Of a DNA stretch of 64,000 bases, positions 36,457-47,312 are shown in pieces. The stretch lies in assembly GCA_900553175.1 (NCBI GenBank), contig USCH01000004.1:1-64000 (forward strand), written 5' to 3'. Position 1 is the stretch's first letter. Each line of letters opens with the position of its first letter. The stretch is from an uncultured Alistipes sp. GTDB lineage: Bacteria > Bacteroidota > Bacteroidia > Bacteroidales > Rikenellaceae. The notes beneath the pieces were generated by a model. That model had not been told where the DNA came from. It ran no database searches and worked only from the letters and a program-made list of their open reading frames with translations. The translations under genes and the position numbers were made by a program.

Positions 36457-37248
36457 ATGAAGATCATTCGACTCTCTCTCGCCGCGGCGGCTCTTTGCTC
36501 CGCCGTTTCGGTTTCGGCGCAGTTCGCCAACGTTGCGGCCGACGAACCGTCCGCAGCCGCTCCCGCCCGGAGCGTGCTCATCAAGGACACGCGCAGCTAT
36601 TCGCGCCTGGATCTCTCCTATGCGCCGCTCAAGATCGTTACCGACATCAGCGGGGCCGAGGACCACAAGCTCACGGGTCTTTCGCTGGGTTACACCCACG
36701 GCTTCAGCCTCACGCGCCAGGTGCCTCTCTTCATCGAGCTGGGCGCCAACCTCACCTACGGTTTCTCCAAGCGCGACTATGAGGACCGGGGTCTGAAGGA
36801 GGACGACGGCTTCGAAGTGCGCACGAGCCTCTTCTCGCTGAGCGTGCCCGTCAGCCTGGCCTATAAGCTGAGCTTCAACAAGCGCCTGTCGCTCACTCCG
36901 TTCGTGGGTCTGACCTTCCGGGGCAACCTCGCGGCGGTGTCCAAATACAAGTTCAACGATTTCGAAAAGGATTTCGGCGACAGCTATTCTTGGAAGAACG
37001 AAGAGGAATACTGGAAGTATCAGGAGGAGCACGAAACCGGCCTCCGGGAGAAGACCGATCTTTTCGACAAGAAGGAGACGGGCAGCAAGGACGCCACCTG
37101 GAAGCGTTTTCAGGCCGGCTGGCAGATCGGCGTGGGGCTCAACTACAAGCATCTCTACATCGGCGTGAGCTACGGCAAGGATTTCAACGAACTCTGCAAG
37201 AAGACCAAACTCGCCACGACCCGCATTTCGCTGGGCTGCAATTTCTGA
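36457..37248 (+). CDS. Outer-membrane beta-barrel protein
   Basis: 263 aa, signal peptide ending VSVSAQ (about 21). Alternating strands such as YSRLDLSYAPLKIV, GLSLGYTHGFSLTRQ, VGLNYKHLYIGVSYGKD and the C-terminal ISLGCNF indicate a barrel. An unusual charged loop (DFGDSYSWKNEEEYWKYQ and following, about 170-200) would be exposed. Function unknown. It lies 20 bases after the propeller gene and six bases before a lipoprotein gene. Confidence 0.8.
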   Translation: MKIIRLSLAAAALCSAVSVSAQFANVAADEPSAAAPARSVLIKDTRSYSRLDLSYAPLKIVTDISGAEDHKLTGLSLGYTHGFSLTRQVPLFIELGANLTYGFSKRDYEDRGLKEDDGFEVRTSLFSLSVPVSLAYKLSFNKRLSLTPFVGLTFRGNLAAVSKYKFNDFEKDFGDSYSWKNEEEYWKYQEEHETGLREKTDLFDKKETGSKDATWKRFQAGWQIGVGLNYKHLYIGVSYGKDFNELCKKTKLATTRISLGCNF

Positions 37249-37254
37249 CGAACG

Positions 37255-38001
37255 ATGAACGCATTGTCTTTCAACCGTCTGCTGCCCGCTGCATTCGCGC
37301 TGGCGGCAGCGTTCTTTGTTGCGGCCTGCGACGGAGACGATGATTCGGACCGGTCGTCCGGCAAGTCGTCGGCCATCGTCGGCCACTGGTACGATGAGGA
37401 CAAGGGCAACTACGACATTCAGACTTTCCGGGACGACGGGACGTTTGAAAATACGATGCTCTACTACGATGGGAAGATCGAGACGTATGCCTCCGGTACG
37501 TATGTCTACGACCGGGGCAAAGTGACCTGGCACGTCCTCGCAGGCGAAGATTTCAGCCTCGACAACTTCACGTGCAAGGTTACGGTCAAGGGCGAAACGA
37601 TGTATGTCGAGGAGGAGGACGGCGACACGTATGCGTTGCACCGCATGTCCGATGCGATGTACAATCGGCTGCTGGGCATCGAGGAGCCGGAGCCCGAAGC
37701 ATCGATCGTCGGACATTGGTGTCGGGAGAATACCGATGCTTCGGGAGAGACCGATGTTTCGGTGCTCTCGTTTTCGGCCGACGGACGTTTCGAAGATGCC
37801 TTCTTATACGGCGGCTTCACCGACCGTTCCGAGGGGCGCTACCGGTTCTCCGGCAGCGAGCTGACGATGACCTACGACGACGGCGAGACGGTGACTGTGC
37901 TGGCGGCGGTCTCGGCTTCGGCGCTCGTGCTTCGCCTTTCGGCGACCGATGCGGCGACCTATCGCCGCATGTCGGAGACCGAATACGACCGGTTGTTCTG
38001 A
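37255..38001 (+). CDS. Lipoprotein with two lipocalin-like repeats
   Basis: 248 aa. Lipobox VAAC (Cys near 24) followed by DGDDDSD. Two homologous halves: SAIVGHWYDEDKGNYDIQTF (about 40-130) and EASIVGHWCRENTDASGETD (about 148-245), each with an FxxDGxFE strand and ending in a short MSxxxYxRL motif. This is an internal duplication of the fold seen singly at 6014. Acidic residues after the Cys suggest surface display. Probably one transcript with the barrel. Confidence 0.78.
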   Translation: MNALSFNRLLPAAFALAAAFFVAACDGDDDSDRSSGKSSAIVGHWYDEDKGNYDIQTFRDDGTFENTMLYYDGKIETYASGTYVYDRGKVTWHVLAGEDFSLDNFTCKVTVKGETMYVEEEDGDTYALHRMSDAMYNRLLGIEEPEPEASIVGHWCRENTDASGETDVSVLSFSADGRFEDAFLYGGFTDRSEGRYRFSGSELTMTYDDGETVTVLAAVSASALVLRLSATDAATYRRMSETEYDRLF

Positions 38002-38018
38002 CCGGAGCGGAGAAACGC

Positions 38019-38053
38019 GAAGAGGGGGCGACATTTTGTCGCCCCCTCTTTCG
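38019..38053. terminator. Bidirectional terminator between convergent genes
   Basis: GAAGAGGGGGCGAC pairs with GTCGCCCCCTCTT around an ATTTT loop, and the minus strand also has A/T flanks, so it serves both the lipoprotein and gdhA. Confidence 0.9.
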
Positions 38054-38069
38054 TGTGCGCGGGTTCGGG

Positions 38070-39407
<1,338 letters not shown>

Positions 39408-39449
39408 ATTTTTCAGGTTGTTTTAAGGTTGTGCGTTTCCTGTTTGTTA

Positions 39450-39457
39450 CAAATATA
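39450..39457 (-). promoter_or_regulatory. -7 element of gdhA
   Basis: The minus strand reads TATATTTG, 42 bases before the start codon. Confidence 0.75.
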
Positions 39458-39508
39458 GTGATTTTGTCGATAGATTGTAACCGGTCGGGTGAAATTTTAT
39501 CGCGTCCG

Positions 39509-42490
39509 TCACTCCCGATGGCTTTCGCAGACGATGCCTTTGTTCGACCGCCCGTCGATGCAGACCCACAGCGGGCGTTCGAAGCGCACCAGCCGCAGGT
39601 ATTCGCCTTCGTACACCGCTTCGCGGGCGTCGAGCCGGTCCTGGCGGAAGATTCCTTCGCCGCGGAAGGGGTTGATCGTCAGATACCCCACGCCCAGCGA
39701 CGTCACGTTCTGGAAGAAGTGGGTGCCCTGCGAGGGTTCGACGTCGAACTGCTCGATGCCGCACTCGACGATCACTTTCGCTTCGGATATGTGCGTCCAT
39801 TTGACCGGAATGCCCAGATAGGGGTCCGACGAGCCCCATCGGCCGGGTCCGACGAGGACGTAGGGCCGCCGCTCGTCGCGCAGCCGGGCGTTGAGGGCCA
39901 GCAGCTCGTCGGCGATCCGCTCCGTCTCCAGCGAGTTGAAAGCTTCGGTCTTGACGTATACGATGTCGGCGATGTCGCTCATGCGCCCGATGCCCAGGGC
40001 GCTTTCGCCGTAGATCAGCGCTTCGGCGGTGTCGATGCGCTGCCAGTCGACGGGCCGGTTGTCCTGGTTGTCGATGATCGGACGGATTTGCAGCAGATTG
40101 AAAATCCGGGGCTGCCCGGCCGCCGTGTCCATGTTGACGGCGAACTCCACCTCGACGGGGCAGCGCATCTCCTCGGTGCCCAGGGCGAGAATGTCGCGGA
40201 TGATTTCGGCCAGAGGGAATGTGTTGTACTTGAGGATGTTGTTGAACGTAATCACTTTCCGCCCCCGGTCGAACGGACTGTCGGAGATGCGTTCGTTGTC
40301 GCGGTCCCAGACCGAGGTGACGTAGGCCGCGTTGCGCATGGGGGCGATCTGGGCGAGGCTCAGCCGGCGGATGTTCACCCCGTCGTCGATCGACGTGCGG
40401 AACGCTTCGGGAGAGAGATTCAGCGCCAGCACCTCCGACTGCGTGTCGCGCAGCGCCAGCTCGGGCGTCGAGGTTTGCAGCACCTTCTGCGGATAGCGGG
40501 GCGAGAAGCGCAGCGTGCGTCCTCCGTCGACCACCAGTTTGCCCAGCCCCATGGCGATGTTGCACACGCCCTCTTCGGGCGCCTCGTCGCCGATGGGGTA
40601 GCAGTTGATCGAGCGGGCCACGCCCGAGAGGGTCGGGAAGTAGACTCCGTCCTGCTCCGTGCCGCACACCTCCTGGAGGATGACGGCCATCTTCTCCTCG
40701 GAGATGAGGTTCTGCGACGAGGCGATGTAGGCCCTCGACGCGGCGAAGTAGACCGAGGCGTAGACGCTCTTCACGGCGCGCAGCACCAGGCGCAGCATCT
40801 GGTCCTCGTTGGCCGTGTAGGGGATCATGTAGGTCGAGTAGATGCCTGCGAAGGGCTGGTAGTGCGAATCCTCGAGTTTCGACGACGACCGCACGGCCAG
40901 CGGCGTGCGCACGGTGCGGAGGTAGGCTTTGAGCTCCTCCTGCAGCCGGGACGGAACGGTCGAGGAGACGAATTCGGAGAGAATCTCCTCGTCGGACATC
41001 TCCCGGGCGATGACGTATTGCAGCCCGTTGAGGCGGATGAACTCGTCGAAATACTCCGTGGCGATCACCACCGAGCGGGGGATCATGATGCGCACGCCCT
41101 CGTGCTTGTCGTACTGGCGGTGCTTGATGAGCATCGAGTTCATGAAGGCCAGACCGCGCGCCTTGCCGCCCAGCGACCCTTCGCCGATGCGGGCGAAGGC
41201 CACGGCGTCGGAGTAGGTCTCGGGGTCGAACCGCGCCACGACGCCCTGCCCCAGCAGGCGCCGGTAGTCGTTGATGAGCCCGACCAGCGCACGGCGGTGC
41301 TCGGCGACCGACCGGAAATGGCTCTTGTTGTACCGGCGGATCGAGGCGGCCAGCGGGAAAAGGCCCCGCGAGTAGAGCCACTTCGAGAGGTGGTTCTGCG
41401 AGGTGTGGTATTCGAACGCGTCGTCGGGGACCGTGGCGATCATCTGCTGCATCTGCGCCAGGTCGCGGGCGCGCCCGATGACGGTGCCCGTCGCCGGGTC
41501 CTTGAATACGAAGTCGCCGAAAGCCAGCTCGGTGGTGATGTAGTCGCGGAGCTCGGAGAGGAGCGTTTTGGAGTTCTTGGCGATGAACCCGGCGCCCAGC
41601 TCGCGGGCCTGTTCGGCGAAGACGACCTGCGACGATTGCAGCAGCACGGGCATCAGGGGGTTGTCCTCGCGGATGCGGCGGCAGAGCTCGATGCCGGCGT
41701 CGAGCCGCTCCGAGGCGGGCGGATCGTCGCGGCGGATGACGAATCCCACGTCGGAGATCACGCCCAGCAGGTTCGTCTTGTAGCGCCCGTAGAGCTCCGC
41801 GGCCTCCTCGTAGCAGCGGGCCAGCAGGATTTTGGGCCGCGCCCGCTTGCGCAGCACCTGCTGCTGCTCGTTGAAGGCGTCCTTGAGAAACTCGGTGTTC
41901 TGCGAAAGGATGATCTTGTAGAGCTCGGGCAGGTAGGTCGAATAGAAGCGGATCGAATCCTCGACCAGCAGAATGGCCTGCACGCCGCCCTGCGCGATGT
42001 CCTCCTCGGCGTTCATCTTGTCTTCGACGAGTTTGATGATGGCGATGATGAGGTCCGTGTTGCCGTGCCAGCAGAAGATGTAGTCCAGCCCCGAACGGTC
42101 CTGCTCCTCGAGCCGCCGGTAGATGTCCTTGGAGAAGGAGGTGAGCAGTGCCACGGGAATCTGCGGATGACGCTCCTTGACCGTCTTGGCGAACGAGAAG
42201 ACGTCGGGTTCGCCCACGTTGTACATCGTCAGGATGAAGTCGAACGCGGGGTCGGCGGCGAGCGTTTCGAGCGCTTCGGCCGTCGAACTCACGCGCGTGA
42301 ACGAGGGGGGATTCGACAGATTCAGGTCGAGGTACTCCCGGTTGATCTGCGACTCGATGTGGCCGTCCTCCTCCAGGATGTAGCCGTCGTAGCTGCAGCA
42401 TACGAGCAGGATGCGGTGGATGCGGTACTTCATGAAGCGGTACCGGGCTTTGCTTTCGTCGGAAAGATACTGGCTGAGGCTCTGGTTCAT
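39509..42490 (-). CDS. Receiver-domain/PPDK-type ATP-grasp hybrid protein
   Basis: 993 aa, commonly labelled a PEP synthase-like or PEP/pyruvate-binding domain protein. N-terminal half: two receiver-like domains, about 25-150 (RILLVCCSYDGY, DFILTMYNVGEPD) and about 168-340 (QAILLVEDS, GVISDVGF, VLLQSSQ). Then a PPDK-type nucleotide-binding domain with EGSLGGKARGLAFMNSML and RSSSKLEDSHYQPFAGIYST (about 445-580), and a conserved tail with VLVGPGRWGSSDPYLGIPV. I find neither the phosphohistidine TSHxA motif nor a PEP-binding barrel, so it cannot be a complete PEP synthase. It is probably a signal-linked kinase or phosphotransferase. Confidence 0.8.
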   Translation of the reverse strand: MNQSLSQYLSDESKARYRFMKYRIHRILLVCCSYDGYILEEDGHIESQINREYLDLNLSNPPSFTRVSSTAEALETLAADPAFDFILTMYNVGEPDVFSFAKTVKERHPQIPVALLTSFSKDIYRRLEEQDRSGLDYIFCWHGNTDLIIAIIKLVEDKMNAEEDIAQGGVQAILLVEDSIRFYSTYLPELYKIILSQNTEFLKDAFNEQQQVLRKRARPKILLARCYEEAAELYGRYKTNLLGVISDVGFVIRRDDPPASERLDAGIELCRRIREDNPLMPVLLQSSQVVFAEQARELGAGFIAKNSKTLLSELRDYITTELAFGDFVFKDPATGTVIGRARDLAQMQQMIATVPDDAFEYHTSQNHLSKWLYSRGLFPLAASIRRYNKSHFRSVAEHRRALVGLINDYRRLLGQGVVARFDPETYSDAVAFARIGEGSLGGKARGLAFMNSMLIKHRQYDKHEGVRIMIPRSVVIATEYFDEFIRLNGLQYVIAREMSDEEILSEFVSSTVPSRLQEELKAYLRTVRTPLAVRSSSKLEDSHYQPFAGIYSTYMIPYTANEDQMLRLVLRAVKSVYASVYFAASRAYIASSQNLISEEKMAVILQEVCGTEQDGVYFPTLSGVARSINCYPIGDEAPEEGVCNIAMGLGKLVVDGGRTLRFSPRYPQKVLQTSTPELALRDTQSEVLALNLSPEAFRTSIDDGVNIRRLSLAQIAPMRNAAYVTSVWDRDNERISDSPFDRGRKVITFNNILKYNTFPLAEIIRDILALGTEEMRCPVEVEFAVNMDTAAGQPRIFNLLQIRPIIDNQDNRPVDWQRIDTAEALIYGESALGIGRMSDIADIVYVKTEAFNSLETERIADELLALNARLRDERRPYVLVGPGRWGSSDPYLGIPVKWTHISEAKVIVECGIEQFDVEPSQGTHFFQNVTSLGVGYLTINPFRGEGIFRQDRLDAREAVYEGEYLRLVRFERPLWVCIDGRSNKGIVCESHRE

Positions 42491-42520
42491 GATCGTTCGT
42501 TAAATTCGCGGGATGTGAAA

Positions 42521-42528
42521 CAAAAATA
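42521..42528 (-). promoter_or_regulatory. -7 element of the receiver/PPDK gene
   Basis: The minus strand reads TATTTTTG, 30 bases upstream; it is divergent from the next promoter. Confidence 0.65.
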
Positions 42529-42540
42529 GGGAAAAATGTT

Positions 42541-42548
42541 TATCTTTG
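42541..42548 (+). promoter_or_regulatory. -7 element of the GNAT-gcvT unit
   Basis: TATCTTTG, 152 bases before the chosen start. The leader holds GCCTCC-gaag-GGAGGC followed by a GC run and seven Ts (about 42634-42667), an attenuator-like arrangement. Confidence 0.65.
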
Positions 42549-42700
42549 TTCGGTTGTGCGGTCTTAAAATCCGGTTTTTCCGGAAAAAGAGATCCGTTTC
42601 CGGAGAGATGCGGCGGCGGATCGGACCTTTCCGGCCTCCGAAGGGAGGCGGCCGCCCCGTTTTTTTGCATGATTCACGACCCGAGGTCGATAAAACGAAG

Positions 42701-43915
42701 ATGATGGATTCGCAGAGATTCACCTTAGAGGAGGTCACCACTCCGGCGCTCGAGCGCGAATGGCTCGACCTGCCGAAAAAAATCTACAAGGGCAACCGCA
42801 ACTGGGTCTGCCCGCTCGACTGCGACGTGCGCGAGGTGTTCGACCCCGCGCAGAACGAGCTCTTCGCCGAGGGCGCGGCCATCCGCTGGGTGGCGCGCGA
42901 CGGCAGGGGCGAAGCGGTGGGGCGCATCGCCGCCTTCTACAACCGCGAGAAGGCCCAGATCGAGGAGCAGCCCACGGGCGGCTGCGGCTTTTTCGAGTCG
43001 ATCGATTCGCAGGAGGTGGCCGACCTTTTGTTCGACGCGGCGCGCATGTGGCTGGCCAGCTACGGCATGGAGGCGATGGACGGGCCGATCAACTTCGGCC
43101 AGCGGCGCGACTGGTGGGGTCTGCTGGTCGAGGGCTACGAGTTCCAGCCGCTCTACAAGAACCCCTACAACCCGCCCTATTACAAGGAGCTGTTCGAGAA
43201 TTACGGATTCAAAAACTACTTCAACCAGCACAGCTTCATCTGGCGCGTGAACGATTCCGAGGCCAGCGAACGCATCTTCACGCGCACCGAGCGGCTTTAC
43301 TCGCAGCCGGGCTACCACGTCGAGACCATCGACATGAACAACCTCGAGGAGGCCGCCGAGAACTTCCGCGTGATCTACAACAAGGCCTGGGCGCTCTTTT
43401 CGGGCGTCAGACCCATGTCGCAGGAAGAGGCCCTGCACCTGATGCGGACGATGAAGCCGATCATCGACCCCAACATCGTTTTCTTCGCCTATTTCAACGA
43501 GGAGCCCATCGGGTTCTTCGTCACCGTGCCCGACCTCAACCGCCTCATCGGCCGGTTCCGCGGCAAGTTCGGTCTGTGGCAGAAGCTGCGCCTGATGTGG
43601 GACCTCAAGGTGCGGCGCAAGTGCGACCGCATCTTCGGCGTCATCTTCGGCATCGCTCCCGAGTTCCACGGCAAGGGCGTCGAGTCGGCCATCATGGTCA
43701 AATACTGGGAGTATTTCACCTACAACAAGCGCAATCCCTACAAGACGCTGGAGCTGGCCTGGATCGGCGACTTCAACCCCGTGATGAACCGCATGATCGA
43801 AAACTACGTCTGCGCCAAGCGCCATAAGGTCCACACCACCTACCGCTACCTTTTCGACCGCGGGAAGGAGTTCCACCGCTGCCCGCGGCTGGGCGTCAAG
43901 CGCCGCGACGAATAA
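42701..43915 (+). CDS. GNAT-fold N-acyltransferase-like protein
   Basis: 404 aa. The frame is open 55 codons farther upstream, but that part overlies the promoter and leader hairpin, so I start at the ATG pair at 42701. Central region about 30-110 covers [21 protein letters not shown], and a later GNAT-like segment has [20 protein letters not shown], the acyl-CoA pyrophosphate loop. Widely conserved in Bacteroidota without known substrate. It lies 20 bases from gcvT and is probably co-transcribed. Confidence 0.8.
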   Translation: MMDSQRFTLEEVTTPALEREWLDLPKKIYKGNRNWVCPLDCDVREVFDPAQNELFAEGAAIRWVARDGRGEAVGRIAAFYNREKAQIEEQPTGGCGFFESIDSQEVADLLFDAARMWLASYGMEAMDGPINFGQRRDWWGLLVEGYEFQPLYKNPYNPPYYKELFENYGFKNYFNQHSFIWRVNDSEASERIFTRTERLYSQPGYHVETIDMNNLEEAAENFRVIYNKAWALFSGVRPMSQEEALHLMRTMKPIIDPNIVFFAYFNEEPIGFFVTVPDLNRLIGRFRGKFGLWQKLRLMWDLKVRRKCDRIFGVIFGIAPEFHGKGVESAIMVKYWEYFTYNKRNPYKTLELAWIGDFNPVMNRMIENYVCAKRHKVHTTYRYLFDRGKEFHRCPRLGVKRRDE

Positions 43916-43935
43916 CCGAAAACCTCCGTAAAACT

Positions 43936-45036
43936 ATGAAAACCACACCTTTCACCGATTACCACATCGCCGCCGGGGCCCGTATGGCCGAGTTTGCGGG
44001 ATACAACATGCCCATCGAGTTCTCGGGCATCAACGACGAGCATCTGACCGTGCGGCAGGGTGCCGGGGTCTTCGACGTGAGCCACATGGGCGAAATCTGG
44101 GTCAAGGGTCCCGAGGCCCTCGCCTTGTTGCAGCGCATCACGTCGAACGACGTCTCGAAACTCTACGACGGCAAGGTGCAGTATTCGTGCATGCCCAACG
44201 GCCGCGGCGGCATCGTCGATGACATTCTGGTCTACCGCATTGACGCCGGGACCTACCTGCTGGTGGTCAACGCCGCCAACACCGACAAGGACTGGCGCCA
44301 CATCTGTGCCGAGGGGGCGAAGCTGGGCATGGAGGCCGGACATGGCAAGGAGCTTTACAACGCTTCGGACGAAATCTGCCAGCTGGCCGTGCAGGGGCCT
44401 CTGGCCATGAAGATCGTGCAGAAGATGTGCGACGAACCGGTCGAGGATATGGCCTACTATACCTTCCGCAAGATGCGAGTGGCCGGGTGCGACGCCATCC
44501 TTTCGATCACGGGCTACACCGGCGCCGGGGGCTGCGAAATCTACGTCGCCAACGAGGATGCGTCCAGACTGTGGACCGCGCTCTGGGAGGCGGGCGCCGA
44601 ATACGGGCTGAAGAACATCGGCCTCGGGGCGCGCGACACGCTGCGTCTGGAAAAGGGCTTCTGCCTCTACGGCAACGATATCGACGACACCACCTCGCCC
44701 ATCGAAGCCGGTCTGGGGTGGATCACCAGGTTCGCCGAGGGCAAGGAGTTCATCGACCGTCCGCTCCTGGAGCGTCAGAAAAAGGAGGGTACGGCGCGCC
44801 GGCTGGTCGGCCTGAAGATGATCGACCGCGGCATTCCGCGCCACGGCTACGAGCTCTCCGCCCCCGACGGCACCCGGATCGGGCACGTCACTTCGGGCAC
44901 CATGTCGCCCTGCCTGAAAGTGGGCGTCGGCATGGGATACGTCGCCTCCGAATATGCCGCTCCGGGTACGGAGATCGCCGTGGTCATCCGCGAACGGCTC
45001 CTGCGGGCCGAAGTGGTCCGGCTGCCGTTCGTGTAG
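43936..45036 (+). CDS. gcvT: Aminomethyltransferase (glycine cleavage T protein)
   Basis: 366 aa; transfers the aminomethyl carbon to tetrahydrofolate. Motifs: [42 protein letters not shown] and [15 protein letters not shown], and the C-terminal [12 protein letters not shown]. The other glycine cleavage genes (gcvH, gcvP) are not in this window. Confidence 0.97.
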   Translation: MKTTPFTDYHIAAGARMAEFAGYNMPIEFSGINDEHLTVRQGAGVFDVSHMGEIWVKGPEALALLQRITSNDVSKLYDGKVQYSCMPNGRGGIVDDILVYRIDAGTYLLVVNAANTDKDWRHICAEGAKLGMEAGHGKELYNASDEICQLAVQGPLAMKIVQKMCDEPVEDMAYYTFRKMRVAGCDAILSITGYTGAGGCEIYVANEDASRLWTALWEAGAEYGLKNIGLGARDTLRLEKGFCLYGNDIDDTTSPIEAGLGWITRFAEGKEFIDRPLLERQKKEGTARRLVGLKMIDRGIPRHGYELSAPDGTRIGHVTSGTMSPCLKVGVGMGYVASEYAAPGTEIAVVIRERLLRAEVVRLPFV

Positions 45037-45090
45037 CCCGGCACCTTGCAAAACCCCGACGACCGAACCCGACGAACACCCTTACGAAAA

Positions 45091-46287
45091 ATGAAAAACC
45101 TCCTGGCGAAGCTCGGCGCTTTCGTCCGCCGCCCCTTTTTCAGCGACTACCGCACGCTTTTCGGCCTTTGGCTCCTGATTCCGCTCGTCGCGGGCATCGT
45201 CAAGACCAAGTGCAACAACTTCATCATCTACCGCTATGTCTTCTGGCATGCCGTCGAGCGGGTGTCGCTCTATGCCGAGTACCCCGGCCAGTATTACGAC
45301 GTCAACCACTACGGGCCCTTGTTCAGCCTGATCATCGCACCCTTCGCCGTGCTGCCCGTGCGGCTGGGCGTCGTGCTGTGGGGCGTGGCCATGTCGCTGA
45401 CGCTCTACTGGGCCATCCGCTCGCTGTCCGTCGGGCGGTCGAAGCACGCCTTCATCCTCTGGTTCTGCGCCCACGAGCTGCTCACGGCACTCTTCATGAA
45501 CCAGTTCAACGTGGTGATCGCCACGGTCATCATCGGCTCCTTCTGCCTCATCCGCCGGGAGAAAGACGTGTGGGCCACGCTGCTCATCGTCATGGGCACG
45601 CTGGTCAAGATCTACGGTGTCGTGGGGCTGGCCTTTTTCTTCTTCTCGAAGCATAAAAAGCGTTTTATCCTCTCATTGATCGGGTGGTCGGCCGTGCTGT
45701 TCGCCGCACCGATGCTCTTCACGAGCCCCGAGTACGTCGTGGGGCAGTACCACGAATGGCTCACGGGGCTGGTGGTCAAGAACCAGGAGAATCTTTTCGC
45801 CTTCCACCAGAACATCTCGCTGCTGGGCATGGTCCGCAAGATCAGCGGCTCGGCCGCTTACTCCGACCTGTGGGTGATCGTGCCCGGAATGGTGCTCTTT
45901 TTCCTGCCCTATCTGCGTCTGGAGCAGTATCGTTACGAGGGCTTCCGCCATGCGCTGCTGGCTTCGGTGCTGCTGTTCGTCGTGCTGTTCAGCACGGGCA
46001 GCGAATCGAGCGGTTACATCATCGCGCTTTCGGGCGCTGCGATCTGGTACGTGACGGCGCCCTGGAAACGCTCGGGGTGGGACGCGGCGTTGATGGTCTT
46101 CGCCTTCATCCTCACCAGCATGTCGCCCTCCGACCTCTTCCCGCGGGCGCTGCGCGTCGGCCTTGTCCAGCCCTATGCACTCAAGGCTTTGCCGTGTGTC
46201 CTCATCTGGCTCAAACTCACGTGGGAGATGTCGACGCGCGACTACCGGCCGCGCTGCGCGACCGACGCTGCACAAAAAATCGCTTGA
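45091..46287 (+). CDS. Membrane glycosyltransferase, GT87/DUF2029-like
   Basis: 398 aa with about ten membrane segments. The first loop after helix 1 (FVFWHAVERVSLYAEYPGQYYDVNHYGPLFSL-like region, about 50-90) fits polyprenol-phosphate-dependent GT-C enzymes, with acidic and Tyr residues in the periplasmic loop. The likely donor is a polyprenyl-phosphate sugar; the acceptor is unknown. The ATG at 45091 is preferred over one 15 codons upstream. Confidence 0.8.
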   Translation: MKNLLAKLGAFVRRPFFSDYRTLFGLWLLIPLVAGIVKTKCNNFIIYRYVFWHAVERVSLYAEYPGQYYDVNHYGPLFSLIIAPFAVLPVRLGVVLWGVAMSLTLYWAIRSLSVGRSKHAFILWFCAHELLTALFMNQFNVVIATVIIGSFCLIRREKDVWATLLIVMGTLVKIYGVVGLAFFFFSKHKKRFILSLIGWSAVLFAAPMLFTSPEYVVGQYHEWLTGLVVKNQENLFAFHQNISLLGMVRKISGSAAYSDLWVIVPGMVLFFLPYLRLEQYRYEGFRHALLASVLLFVVLFSTGSESSGYIIALSGAAIWYVTAPWKRSGWDAALMVFAFILTSMSPSDLFPRALRVGLVQPYALKALPCVLIWLKLTWEMSTRDYRPRCATDAAQKIA

Positions 46288-46337
46288 GCGGCTTCGTGGC
46301 ATGATAATGGCGGGCGGGACTGAAAAATTCTCGCCGC

Positions 46338-47312
46338 ATGAAAACCCGTTATCTGGGCTTCGAACTCGCCTCTCCGGTCATCGTCGCCAGCTCGCCCTAC
46401 ACGGCTGCGAAAGCCTCTGTCGAACGGTGCGTCGCCGCAGGCGCGGGCGCCGTGGTCCTCAAGTCGATCTTCGAGGAGCAGGTTTTGCAGCATGCCGCCG
46501 CCTACGACTACGTGCCGCAGGGCATGGGTGACTCGGGCGAATACCTCGAAAGCTATCTTTCGGATGCCTGCAAACTCGATTTCCTGCATCTGATCGCCGA
46601 TGCCCGCGCCACGGGCGTGCCCGTCATCGCCAGCGTCAACTGCGTCTCGGCGGGCGAGGGGTGGATCGACTATGCCGCGTCGATGGTTGCTGCGGGCGCT
46701 TCGGCTCTGGAGCTCAACATCTTCCTGATGCCGACCGATCCCGATGTCTGCTCCGCGGAGATCGAGGCCCGCTATGCGGAGATCGTCGCCGGCGTGACCG
46801 GTGCCGTGGCGGTTCCCGTGTCGGTGAAGCTGCCGATGCGCCTGACCCACATCGTGGCCATGGCCCGGACCCTCCGCGAGTGCGGAGCCCGGGGTGCGGT
46901 GCTCTTCAACCGCTTTTTCGAACCCGACATCGACATCGAACGCATGGAGTTCCGCCCGGGCGATCCGTTCAGCCATCCGTCGGAGCTGCGCAACGTGCTG
47001 CGGCCGGCGGCCCTCTGCGCCGCGGCGGTTCCCGGCCTCGACCTCTGCGTCTCGACGGGGGTGCACGACGGCGAAGCGGCCGTCAAGGCGCTGCTGTGCG
47101 GGGCCCGCGCCGTGCAGGTCTGCTCTGCGATCCACGAGAAAGGATACGACGTGATCGGAGAGATCGGCCGCTTCGTCGACGCGTGGGCCGGGCGGCATGG
47201 ATTCGCGTCGACCGACGACCTCTGCGGTCGGATGGATTTCGGGCGTGCGGGCGACGATCTGTTCCAGCGCGTGCAGTACATGCACTATTTTCCGCAGGGT
47301 ACGATGGTGTGA
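46338..47312 (+). CDS. Dihydroorotate dehydrogenase-like flavoprotein
   Basis: 324 aa TIM-barrel protein of the DHOD-like group. FMN-binding features STGVHDGEAAVKALLCGARAVQV near the C-terminus and VPVSVKLP with the barrel Lys. The region that reads LNxSCPN in true DHODs is LNIFLMPTD here, so the family active-site loop is altered. A complete pyrD is at 59177, so this copy is unlikely to be the main DHOD. Its 3' end overlaps the convergent HD gene by 28 bases. Confidence 0.82.
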   Translation: MKTRYLGFELASPVIVASSPYTAAKASVERCVAAGAGAVVLKSIFEEQVLQHAAAYDYVPQGMGDSGEYLESYLSDACKLDFLHLIADARATGVPVIASVNCVSAGEGWIDYAASMVAAGASALELNIFLMPTDPDVCSAEIEARYAEIVAGVTGAVAVPVSVKLPMRLTHIVAMARTLRECGARGAVLFNRFFEPDIDIERMEFRPGDPFSHPSELRNVLRPAALCAAAVPGLDLCVSTGVHDGEAAVKALLCGARAVQVCSAIHEKGYDVIGEIGRFVDAWAGRHGFASTDDLCGRMDFGRAGDDLFQRVQYMHYFPQGTMV

